DNA from: JADKFD01 sp050250665
GTDB taxonomy: Bacteria; Pseudomonadota; Gammaproteobacteria; Xanthomonadales; SZUA-5
NCBI GenBank assembly: GCA_050250665.1
Contig: JBFWOF010000054.1
Span: 1 to 41,737 of the forward strand
DNA: 41,737 nucleotides
Reading direction: 5' to 3'
In this document: one piece after another, positions 31,320 through 39,422 of the stretch
Layout: every line of letters starts with the position of its first letter
Position numbering within the stretch: position 1 is the stretch's first letter
Notes under the pieces: model-generated
Told to the model about the DNA's origin: nothing
Databases searched by the model: none
The model's input: only the letters and a program-made list of their open reading frames with translations
Made by a program: the position numbers and the translations under genes

Positions 31320-34300
31320 GTGAGACGGGATGTGGCTTCGGCGGCGCGATTGATGGATCGCTTTGGCACCTTGACGCCCATTGGTGAAGGGCAGATGGGC
31401 GCTGTGTTCGAGGGCTACGATTCCGAGCGCCAGTGCAGGGTCGCCATCAAGTTGCTGAAATCGACCGACCCTGATGCCGTGCGTCGCATGCAGCGCGAGG
31501 CGGCGGTGCTGTCGCGGGTACGCCATCCCAACGTCTGCGAAATCCACGAGTTTGGCGAGAGCGACGGTCAGCCATGGATCACGATGCCGCTGATCGAGGG
31601 CTGCGCGCTGGACCAGGCCTGGCAAGAGTTGCCGCTGGACGCACGCGTCGATGTGCTGATCGACATCTGCCGTGGCGTCGAGGCCGCCCATGCCGCCGGT
31701 CTGATTCATCGCGATATCAAGCCCGCCAACATCCTGGTGTGTAGCGATGAGCAGGGCTCGTTGACACCGCTGGTGATGGATTTTGGCATCGCTCGCGCCG
31801 AGCACGGCGACGAAAGCGCGCTGACCGCCACCGGCGAAATCGTGGGTACGCCCGAGAGCATGGCGCCGGAGCAGGTGCGCGGCGAGCGCGAGCAGATCGA
31901 CCGTCGCACCGATGTCTGGGGGATCGGTGGCCTGCTGTATCGGGCGCTATGCGATCGACCGCCTTTTGAGGGCAAGTCGGCGGCGGAAGTGATGACCCAG
32001 ATCATCCATCGCGATGTGCCCAATCCACGTCGCTACCAGTCCGCCGTTCCCGGCAGTCTGGCACGCATCTGCATGCAGTGTCTGGAGCGCGAACCGGCGC
32101 GTCGCTATGCCGATGTCAGCGCCATCCGCGAGGATCTGCAGCGCTACCGCAGCGGCCTGGCAGTGTGGGCGCGCGATACCGGCATCGGCTATGCACTGCG
32201 GCGCAGCTGGCATCGAAACCGCCTGGCCTGGAGCGTTGGCGCGGTCATGACCGTGGGTCTATTGCTGGCCATGTCCGCCTGGGTCTACGCGCGGATTGAT
32301 GCCGTTCACCGGGAAGTTCTGGCGCGGGAGTTGGGCGCGACCCGGGAGATGGTGCGCAGCCGCATGCATATTGCCTACCTGGCGCCGCTGCACGATCTGC
32401 GAGCCGAGCGCGAGGCACTGGCGCGTATCGGGCGCGAGGCCATGGCGCACCTTGCCGGCGAGTCCGAGGGCATACGCACGCTGGCACGGCGATCCCTGGG
32501 GCTCTCGGCCCTGGCTTTGGGCGATTACCACGAAGTCGTCGCGACGCTGACGCCGCTGGCCAGCGCCGGACTGGCCGATGGGACCGACCTCAGGGCCCTG
32601 GCGTCGGCGCATCTGCAGTTGTACCAGCTGGCTGCCGATCGCTTCGCCGATCTCCCGGATGCAGAGCGCAACAGCGCGCTGAGTGGCGCCCGTGAACGCG
32701 ATCTGTTGCCGGCGCGCGCCTATCTCGCCAGCACCGGCGCGACCGACGGGCTGGAGCGGGTGCGATTGCTGTTGATCGACAATTCATTCGACGACGCGCG
32801 TCATGCACTGACGCAAATCCCGGCCGAGCCGCCGACCGAATACGCCCGTCAGTGGCTGAGCGGAGATCTGGCCATGGCCGAGGCTGCGCATCTGGCCGGA
32901 CGCGGTCAGCGTGAGTCGGCGCAGCAGGCCTATGCCACTGCACAGGCGCTGTTCGAGGTGGCCGCGAGCACCGCGCGCAGCGATGGTCGCGTCTTGCGCC
33001 GTGTCTGCGATGCTGCTCTTGGCGGCTACCGTCAGCGTCTTTCCCTGGGGGCAGCGGCGCCGGCGTCACCGCAGGCGCTGCATGCCGCTTGTGGCGATGC
33101 CCTGGTGGCAAACCCCTCCGACCCGAAGACCCACGAGACGCTGGCCGCGGTCTGGGAAGCCATCGCCCAGAACCACGACCTGCGCCACGAAGTTGCCGCC
33201 ATGACGCAGGCCCTGAAGGCGGCGATACAGCACGCTGATCTGGCGCTGCAGCAGGCACCTGAACTGCTGGGTGCGCGTCTGATCGGCGCGCGGGCACTTC
33301 ATCTGCAGGCCGGCCACCTGGCTGACGATCTGGACGCAGGCTTGGCGCTATACGATCGCGCCATTGCCATGCTCGATCCCCTGCTGGTCGACGCTCCGGG
33401 CTTCGCGCCGGGCTGGCTGTTGCGAGGCCGCCTGCTGTCACAACGCACGCGCCTGCTCAACAACCACAGCAGCCAGGACCACGTGCAGTCCTTTGACCTG
33501 GCGCTGACCGCTCTGCGCGAAGCGCGCCGGTTGCGACCGCAGGACCCGGATACCATCAATGCGCTGGGGCTGGCACTGGTGTTTCAGTTCTACATTCTGC
33601 GCAATCAGGATCTGGCCAGCGCCGCCAGGGTCATGGATGAGGCCATCGCGCTGCTGGATGAAGCGCTGACCACCACACCCGATGATCCTGAGTTGCTGTT
33701 CAGTCAGGGAGCCAACCTGGGAGATCTGTGGGCGGCACAGGCCAACTGGTCCGAGACCGATGCCGGATTCGACGCGGCGACGCCGACCCTGGAGCGGGGC
33801 TTGTCGTTGTTGGCCCGATTGCGCAGCGTGGCCCCGGGGCGCGCCGATGGCTACGCCCAGGCCATCGCGCAGTTGGCCACCTACGGGGAACTGGCTCGAG
33901 CCCGCTCGCTGCCGCGCTTGCCACAACTGCTGTTGGCGCAGGCGATCGCCGCCGAGGCGGCCAGTGCAGGAATCTCACTCGACCAGAGTCTGCTGGCGTG
34001 GCTGACCATGGAGAGGGCAGTGGCTCTGGACGAAGTCGACAGCGACGAGGCCGCCAAGGCCTTCGCCGACTCGGATCGCCATCTGCGCGCAGCAATGAGC
34101 GATCCGGAGGAACTTTACAGCGCCACTCGACAGCGGCTGGAATGGGTGGTCGCGCGCCTGCGCTGGACCTTGCGCAAAAACCTCTCGGTGACGGCGACTA
34201 TTGCCCAGGGCGAGGCCACGATCAAGGCGCTGCTGGCGCATCCGCGCGGTGCCGCCGACGGCATCGTCTACTGCAATGCCGGCGCCTTTCACTGGTTGCT

Positions 34301-34466
34301 TGGTGAACATGCGATCACCGCCGAGGGTCTCGCTCCGGTCGCGAGGATTGCGCAGGCCAATCAGGCTTTTGCGCGCTGCCAGCAGTTGAACGCCTCGTAC
34401 GCCAGGCGCTGGAGTGCGCTGGCGGACGCCGCCGCGGCGTGGGTGCCCGCGCCACGGGAGTTGTGA
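31320..34466 (+). CDS. Transmembrane Ser/Thr protein kinase with large helical C-terminal domain
   Basis: 1048 aa from GTG 31320; GTG 31332 and ATG 31353 are alternatives, and none has a strong ribosome site. Residues 14-275 are a complete Hanks-type kinase: GEGQMG loop (22-27), Lys44 in VAIKLLK, Glu60, HRDIKPANIL (130-139), DFG (154-156), then GTPESMAPEQ and DVWGIGGLLYRAL. One transmembrane helix follows (about 303-323). The remaining 720 residues are Ala/Leu-rich paired helices resembling degenerate TPRs, for instance ARVMDEAIALLDEALTTTPD, and should be periplasmic. The design fits a receptor kinase whose outside part senses a signal or binds array proteins, and whose inside part phosphorylates Ser/Thr. 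It is divergent from the array, and an FHA-domain regulator, a natural phosphothreonine reader, is encoded 3 kb away. Confidence 0.92.
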   Translation: MRRDVASAARLMDRFGTLTPIGEGQMGAVFEGYDSERQCRVAIKLLKSTDPDAVRRMQREAAVLSRVRHPNVCEIHEFGESDGQPWITMPLIEGCALDQAWQELPLDARVDVLIDICRGVEAAHAAGLIHRDIKPANILVCSDEQGSLTPLVMDFGIARAEHGDESALTATGEIVGTPESMAPEQVRGEREQIDRRTDVWGIGGLLYRALCDRPPFEGKSAAEVMTQIIHRDVPNPRRYQSAVPGSLARICMQCLEREPARRYADVSAIREDLQRYRSGLAVWARDTGIGYALRRSWHRNRLAWSVGAVMTVGLLLAMSAWVYARIDAVHREVLARELGATREMVRSRMHIAYLAPLHDLRAEREALARIGREAMAHLAGESEGIRTLARRSLGLSALALGDYHEVVATLTPLASAGLADGTDLRALASAHLQLYQLAADRFADLPDAERNSALSGARERDLLPARAYLASTGATDGLERVRLLLIDNSFDDARHALTQIPAEPPTEYARQWLSGDLAMAEAAHLAGRGQRESAQQAYATAQALFEVAASTARSDGRVLRRVCDAALGGYRQRLSLGAAAPASPQALHAACGDALVANPSDPKTHETLAAVWEAIAQNHDLRHEVAAMTQALKAAIQHADLALQQAPELLGARLIGARALHLQAGHLADDLDAGLALYDRAIAMLDPLLVDAPGFAPGWLLRGRLLSQRTRLLNNHSSQDHVQSFDLALTALREARRLRPQDPDTINALGLALVFQFYILRNQDLASAARVMDEAIALLDEALTTTPDDPELLFSQGANLGDLWAAQANWSETDAGFDAATPTLERGLSLLARLRSVAPGRADGYAQAIAQLATYGELARARSLPRLPQLLLAQAIAAEAASAGISLDQSLLAWLTMERAVALDEVDSDEAAKAFADSDRHLRAAMSDPEELYSATRQRLEWVVARLRWTLRKNLSVTATIAQGEATIKALLAHPRGAADGIVYCNAGAFHWLLGEHAITAEGLAPVARIAQANQAFARCQQLNASYARRWSALADAAAAWVPAPREL

Positions 34467-34471
34467 ATCCA

Positions 34472-34629
34472 CCTGTGGGAGCGGGCTCTGCCCGCGAGCT
34501 CTGCTGGTGCCAAAGGCGGTCGCGACGCGAGGTCGCTCCTACGGGTGCCGGGCTGTGGTAGCCCTTGCGGCTCGATCGGCGGTGGTGCCGGGCTGTGGTA
34601 GGAGCGCCCTTGCGGCGCGACCGGCGGTG
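34472..34629. repeat. REP cluster between convergent genes
   Basis: 34472-34496 is a TGTGGGAGCGGGCTC-type REP. 34519-34542 is an inverted GTAGGAGCG-type REP matching 4411-4434. 34545-34583 and 34584-34629 are tandem copies of a GTGCCGGGCTGTGGTAG unit followed by a CCCTTGCGG stretch. The cluster fills the gap between the kinase and beta-helix genes, which face each other, and may serve as a two-way terminator. Confidence 0.75.
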
Positions 34630-34637
34630 ACGTGGGC

Positions 34638-37349
34638 TCACTCAAAGCCATTGGCGAACAGCGCGTCCGGCAGGCTGGCCGTCGCCTCGAAGGCCCCGGC
34701 ATCAAAGCCGTTGCCGGCCGGACGGGCGCGGCCATCGAGGTCGCTGGTCTGGCCAGACACCAGGCACAGATCAATCGCTGCCGAGCCGGCACCGAGGCGA
34801 TACAGGCCACGCGCCGTGTCCACCAGCACCGGGTTGGCGTTGAGCCCGAAAGGCGCGGTCTGGCTGATGTTGCAATCGAAATTCAGCGTCGCCTGCGCGC
34901 CCTTGACGATGCCACTGCTGTTGCTCCAGACGATGGATCGCGCCAGCGTCATCTGGGTGCCGGCGCTGTTGGCCAGTTCCAGCGCGATGCCGGTGTTGCC
35001 GGTCAAGGTCAGGTGTTCTGCATCCATCTGCGCGCCTGCATCCAGCTTGATGCCGCCGCCGTTCTGGCTGATGCGCACATTTCTGGCGGTGACATTGCCG
35101 CCCGACGCTACATGCAGCGCGCCCGGTCTACCGACATTGCCGTCCATGCTGACGCCTTTCAGTGTCAGCTGTGCCCCGTTCTCAACCGAGGCGCCGCCAC
35201 CAATGCTGCCGCCAAACTGGGTGAGGTTGCCATTGTCGGAAATTTCACTGCAGTGCGCCTCGTGGCCGAGGGTGGCGGATTCACAGGGCCATGCAGCACC
35301 TGCGACGGGCGGCGTACCGGCGACGCCGAAGACCGACTCCATCAACACGACGGCACCGGCGTCGACCAGCAATCCATGGCTGTTGTTGTCGGTGACGCTG
35401 CTGCCATAGCGCAGTGCACAGTTGCGCAGTTTGACGTCGGTACCAGCCAGGTCGGCGGTCAGATTGGCGCCGCCTCCGGCAAACAGGCGGTTGGGCTGCT
35501 GCAATGTACCGAACTGCACCCAGTCCAGGGTTGCGCTGACCCCGGACAGATAAGCGCCACCACCATCATATTCGGCGTAGCCGCCGGCAATGCTGATGCC
35601 GCGCCCGACGCCATCCCAGCCTTGCAGTTCAACCACCGACAGTTGGCCGGCGCCGGCCGCCGCGTACAGTTGGCCACCGTAGTCGGAGGTGCTGTTGGGA
35701 CCGGAATGGGTGAACTGGACCGGTGCCTGAATGCGCAGCTCGCCGACGCCAAGGGCGGCGATAGCCCCGCCGCGCCCCAAGATCGCGGTATTGCCGTCGA
35801 ACAGCACGCTGCCATGGCTGCCTGCGTCCTGATTGATCAGCAACTGATTGCCGCTGGCACGAAAAATCGCGCCGCCATCGCGGTCGGTGGTGTTGTTACT
35901 GAACTCGATCTGCTCGCCGACGCGTGCATCCAGACGCAAATGACCGCGGTTGAGGTTGATCGCACCGCCATCCCAGGGCGCCGTATTGCCGCTGAAAATC
36001 AGCGGCGAGCGGAACACCAGTTGCACCGCGGGCGAACTGTCGACGTAAATGGCCCCGCCGCGACCCTGACCCGAGCCGGATCCGCTGGCCGCGCCGTTGT
36101 CGATGAACTCGACCAGTCCCCACTCGGCAAGACTGTTGTTGATGCTGCCGCTACCGGTGGAGTTGTGATAAATCGCGCCACCGAAGCCGGCGACATCAAC
36201 GGCATGATTGTTGACGAAACGGGTAGGCAATCCAGGTGCGCCGAACAGCGACCAGCTGGCGTTCTCGAGCACGGCGATGGCACCGCCTTCGTCGGCTGCA
36301 TTGTCGATGAACTGCAGCGAATGACCTTCGAGCTGCGCATTGCCGAGCAGGCGTATGCCGGCGCCAGAGCCACCCAAAGCGCCGACGAATACATTGTTTT
36401 CCCTGAATTCGACGCGATGCATCACGGCGCTGCCGTCGCGCAGGACCAGGCCATTGCGCCAGCCTTGAACCAGCGTGTCGCTGATGTCGATCTGGGCGTT
36501 GGCGCCGAGCGCAGTGATCGCGGCGTAGCGTGTGGCGTTCTGGAAAACGAGCTGGCTGTCGCGCAGCAGCAGACCCGACAGCGAGGCGCTGTCGGCGATG
36601 TAGATGCCCGAGTTGGGACCCACTGGCTGGCCGGCCTCGACCAGGATGGTCGTGTCGATCAGGCGGGCGTCGCCGCCGTTGTACAGATAGATCGCGCTGC
36701 CAAGCGTCATGCCGGCGTTGAGCGTGTTGTTGCGCAGGGTTGCCGCGCCGCCCACCAGGCCCAGGTCGAAAAGCACCCGTGCCACATTGCCATTGGCGGC
36801 AATGCCACCACCCGCATTGGCCCAGTTGTTCTCCAGCAGCACCGTGGCATCTTCCTGCAACTCGACGGTGGCGTTGTTCAGATAGATGCCGCCGCCGTTG
36901 CCAGCCAGGGCCCGGTTGTTGCGAATTTCGACCGCGCTCAGCTGCAGCGTGCTGGTGCTGACGTGGATTCCGGCACCGTCGCCGCTGCTCAAGCGGTTGT
37001 CGCGCAGAGAAATCCGATCCAGTTGTACCACCCCGGCCGATGGCCCGACCGTCAGCAGGGAACTGGTGCTCGACGCGGGCGCGTTGCCGTGAAAGTCACT
37101 GCGGCCGGAGCGGAGACTGCTGCTGCAATCGTCGTAGCCGCCCTCGACCCGAATCGTCCTGGTGATGACGAAAGGGCCGGGATAGTTGCCGCTGCGCACA
37201 CGTACGGTGTCGTTGTTGTTGGCGGCGGCAAAGGCCAGTTGAGGCGTGGCGTAGGTGCAGGTGCTGCCGGCTCGCAAGATGGCGGCCTCGACTTGCGCCG
37301 ATCCCAACAGGGCCAGCATGAGCGTGAGTGTGCGTGCGCGGGTGTGCAT
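34638..37349 (-). CDS. Secreted right-handed beta-helix protein ending in FANGFE
   Basis: 903 aa from ATG 37349, preceded by GGAGA at good spacing; a GTG at 37382 is excluded because it lies inside the promoter. A signal peptide spans about 1-23 (LTLMLALLGSAQVEA). The rest is a chain of short repeats with Gly-Gly-(Gly/Ala)-Ile turns (GGGIYL, GGGIAA, GGAIAV, GGAIYH, GGAIYV, GGAINL, GGAIFR, GGGIKL) and many asparagines, the hallmark of a pectin-lyase-like parallel beta-helix, as in polymorphic outer-membrane-type proteins. No catalytic residues are recognisable and no autotransporter barrel follows. The C-terminus LPDALFANGFE resembles a short GFE tail I recall from other Lysobacterales secreted proteins; its role is unknown. 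A sigma-54-type promoter lies directly upstream. Adhesin or surface-structural role is the best guess. Confidence 0.85.
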   Translation of the reverse strand: MHTRARTLTLMLALLGSAQVEAAILRAGSTCTYATPQLAFAAANNNDTVRVRSGNYPGPFVITRTIRVEGGYDDCSSSLRSGRSDFHGNAPASSTSSLLTVGPSAGVVQLDRISLRDNRLSSGDGAGIHVSTSTLQLSAVEIRNNRALAGNGGGIYLNNATVELQEDATVLLENNWANAGGGIAANGNVARVLFDLGLVGGAATLRNNTLNAGMTLGSAIYLYNGGDARLIDTTILVEAGQPVGPNSGIYIADSASLSGLLLRDSQLVFQNATRYAAITALGANAQIDISDTLVQGWRNGLVLRDGSAVMHRVEFRENNVFVGALGGSGAGIRLLGNAQLEGHSLQFIDNAADEGGAIAVLENASWSLFGAPGLPTRFVNNHAVDVAGFGGAIYHNSTGSGSINNSLAEWGLVEFIDNGAASGSGSGQGRGGAIYVDSSPAVQLVFRSPLIFSGNTAPWDGGAINLNRGHLRLDARVGEQIEFSNNTTDRDGGAIFRASGNQLLINQDAGSHGSVLFDGNTAILGRGGAIAALGVGELRIQAPVQFTHSGPNSTSDYGGQLYAAAGAGQLSVVELQGWDGVGRGISIAGGYAEYDGGGAYLSGVSATLDWVQFGTLQQPNRLFAGGGANLTADLAGTDVKLRNCALRYGSSVTDNNSHGLLVDAGAVVLMESVFGVAGTPPVAGAAWPCESATLGHEAHCSEISDNGNLTQFGGSIGGGASVENGAQLTLKGVSMDGNVGRPGALHVASGGNVTARNVRISQNGGGIKLDAGAQMDAEHLTLTGNTGIALELANSAGTQMTLARSIVWSNSSGIVKGAQATLNFDCNISQTAPFGLNANPVLVDTARGLYRLGAGSAAIDLCLVSGQTSDLDGRARPAGNGFDAGAFEATASLPDALFANGFE

Positions 37350-37381
37350 GGCGAATTCTCCGATGAACCGGGCTTCGTTCA

Positions 37382-37397
37382 CGCAAACAGCGTGCCA
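37382..37397 (-). promoter_or_regulatory. Sigma-54 (-24/-12) promoter of the beta-helix gene
   Basis: On the minus strand the sequence is TGGCAC-GCTGT-TTGC, an exact match to the TGGCAC-N5-TTGC consensus. Transcription would start near 37372, leaving a leader of about 23 bases that contains the GGAGA ribosome site before ATG 37349. Confidence 0.85.
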
Positions 37398-37468
37398 CTC
37401 GTAGCAGTGACTGCAGGTCCTTGAAAAACCTACGAAAAGACAATCTTCGAGGCGCGGTCAGCGCTCGT

Positions 37469-37486
37469 CGTGTCAGATCTGACACG
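37469..37486. promoter_or_regulatory. 18-bp perfect palindrome, probable activator site
   Basis: CGTGTCAGATCTGACACG is its own reverse complement (TGTCA-N4-TGACA core). A further TGTCA half-site lies at 37493-37497. It is centred about 105 bp upstream of the predicted sigma-54 start, the usual place for an enhancer-binding activator, and just after the stop of the FHA-AAA+ regulator gene. No T-run follows, so a terminator is unlikely. Confidence 0.7.
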
Positions 37487-37516
37487 GTCGGGTGTCAAGC
37501 CTGCAACAAGGCGGCT

Positions 37517-39247
37517 TCAGACCTGCTCGGCCGAATCCGGGCTGGCGCCATCGGGCAGCAGGTCAAAGTGGCGCAAGCGCCGATACAGTGTGGATCGGGA
37601 CACGCCCAGACGCTCTGCCGCCTGGGCCACCTGCTGCTCCGCCTCGTGCATGGCGTGGGCAATGATGTTGCGCTCCGCGTGCGCCAGTTGCTGTTCCAGG
37701 GTGGCCTCACTGAGCGCGCTGCGGGCACTGCGGATGTTCGGGCGCAGATCCTCGCTCATGACCAGACTGTCCTGATCCAGAAACACCGCAACCCGCGCCA
37801 TCTCCCGTTCCAGCTCGCGCACGTTGCCGGGCCAGGGATAACTCATCAGCGCATTTGCCGCGGCGCGGCTGAGGCCACGAATCTCGATGCCGCGGGCGGC
37901 GCTGGCACGCAACAGGAACTGCATGGCCAGCGGCAGGATATCGGCCGGGCGATCGCGCAGTGGCGGCAGTTCCACCTCCCAATCGGCAATGCGATGCAAA
38001 AGGTCCAGGCGGAACAGCCCATCGCGCAGCATCTGCTCGATATCGCGGTGTGTGGCCGAGATCACCCGTACATTGACCTGGACCGGCGCCCGGCCACCGA
38101 CACGCATGACCTCGCCCTCCTGCAGTACGCGCAAGATGCGCGCCTGCATGGATGGCGCCATATCGCCGATTTCGTCGAGGAACAGGGTGCCCTGATCGGC
38201 CCGTTCGAACAGTCCGGGTCGCGCATCGACGCCAGTTGCAGCCCCACGCACGACACCGAAGAGTTCGGCTTCCAGCATTTCCTCGGAAAAGGCCGCACAG
38301 TTGACCGCCACGAAGGGCGCCTCGCAGCGTGCCGACCGCGCATGAATATGACGCGCGAGCAGTTCCTTGCCGGTGCCGGATTCACCGCGGATCAGCACAT
38401 GGATTTCGCTGGCGGCCACACGTGCTGCACGCCGGTAAATCCGCTGCATGTGCGGATCCAGGCTGCTGCAGGCGGCTGGCAACGCCGCGGACTTGCTCGC
38501 GATCGGCACCTCGCTGACCGCCAGCGCGCCCAGCGCCATGCCGATATCGACCAGATGGCGCACGCTTTCCGGCGTTGGCTGCCGATCCGTGCCTATGCAC
38601 CAGACCAGATCGTCCTGACGCAATTCCAGCTCGGCCCCGGCGGCGCTGGCCTCGGTCTGACGCCATTCGAACAACAGGGCGCCATCGTCGCTGCCGAGTT
38701 TCAGACTGGACAGCGGCAGTGCTTGCGCGCAGGCGTGCGCATAAGCCAGCAACATGGGCTTGCGGCCGGGCCGCGTGGCCGCATATTGCAGCAGGGCCGC
38801 CAGTTGCTGGCGCAGGAAGCGATCGCCACCGCCAGAGGCCAGGGTGGCGCCAACCTGGGCCGGGGCCGGCTTTGCCGGCGCGCTGCCGGCCAGCCAATGC
38901 GGCGTGGCGTCGTCATCGTCGATGCGGGCCAGGCTGAGCGCGATCTCGCCCAGCCGCAATCGACAGGGCGCCTCGATGGCGGTGCGCACGCCCGGCAGCA
39001 ACCGACGTTCATCCAGAAAACTGCCATTGCGCGAGCCAAGGTCTTCAATTTCCAGCGTCGCGCCAGACACAAGAATGGCCAGATGCTGGCGCGACAGTGT
39101 CGGCTGATCGATCTGGATCTGACAGTCCGATCCACTACCGACGATGCAGCGGCCGCTCTCGGTCAGAGGAATACGCCGTCGCCCCGCTGGACCATCGACG
39201 ATCAGACACCAAGGCATGGCGCACCCGCACAAACGGTTGCGAGACAT
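37517..39247 (-). CDS. FHA domain sigma-54-type AAA+ transcriptional regulator
   Basis: 576 aa from ATG 39247; ATG 39217 is an alternative, and neither has a clear ribosome site. Residues 12-107 are an FHA domain (IVGSGSDCQI, LSRQH at 51-55, GSRNGSF at 71-77) expected to bind phosphothreonine. A middle region (about 140-255) has no clear family. The AAA+ domain (about 263-490) has Walker A GESGTGK (288-294), Walker B GTLFLDEIGD (353-362) and PWPGNVRELE. The C-terminus is a Fis-type helix-turn-helix (AAERLGVSRSTLYRRLR, 543-559). The sigma-54 contact loop reads GAATGV (335-340) in place of GAFTGA, a notable change. The beta-helix gene downstream has a sigma-54 promoter and palindromic site, the most likely target. 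A TTAAGATT box at 39316-39323, similar to the array leaders, lies about 70 bases upstream. Confidence 0.92.
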   Translation of the reverse strand: MSRNRLCGCAMPWCLIVDGPAGRRRIPLTESGRCIVGSGSDCQIQIDQPTLSRQHLAILVSGATLEIEDLGSRNGSFLDERRLLPGVRTAIEAPCRLRLGEIALSLARIDDDDATPHWLAGSAPAKPAPAQVGATLASGGGDRFLRQQLAALLQYAATRPGRKPMLLAYAHACAQALPLSSLKLGSDDGALLFEWRQTEASAAGAELELRQDDLVWCIGTDRQPTPESVRHLVDIGMALGALAVSEVPIASKSAALPAACSSLDPHMQRIYRRAARVAASEIHVLIRGESGTGKELLARHIHARSARCEAPFVAVNCAAFSEEMLEAELFGVVRGAATGVDARPGLFERADQGTLFLDEIGDMAPSMQARILRVLQEGEVMRVGGRAPVQVNVRVISATHRDIEQMLRDGLFRLDLLHRIADWEVELPPLRDRPADILPLAMQFLLRASAARGIEIRGLSRAAANALMSYPWPGNVRELEREMARVAVFLDQDSLVMSEDLRPNIRSARSALSEATLEQQLAHAERNIIAHAMHEAEQQVAQAAERLGVSRSTLYRRLRHFDLLPDGASPDSAEQV

Positions 39248-39422
39248 GGGCGGCGGCTGCGTTCGGGGAGCAGGCGCGCGGGTAGGCTCTCGATCAAGGT
39301 GAAGCTCATGCTCCGAATCTTAACCGATACGGTCAGTGCAGCCGTGCGCCTGGTCTCTGGGAGAAATCCATCGGGATGAGGTCAACCTCATTCAGCGGAC
39401 ACGACGGCAAACCCCATTCAGG

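Noticed and set aside
4081..34629. Possible CRISPR array
   Set aside because: The repeats are palindromic, dispersed, of several families and lack regular spacers or cas genes.
37350..37382. Earlier GTG start for the beta-helix protein
   Set aside because: The GTG lies inside the -12 element of the predicted sigma-54 promoter, so it would not be transcribed; ATG 37349 has a ribosome site and leads directly into the signal peptide.
34632..37424. 930-codon open frame on the plus strand
   Set aside because: Exactly antisense to the beta-helix gene, which has signal peptide, ribosome site and promoter.
37421..39379. 652-codon open frame on the plus strand
   Set aside because: Antisense to the FHA-AAA+ regulator, whose motifs are unambiguous.
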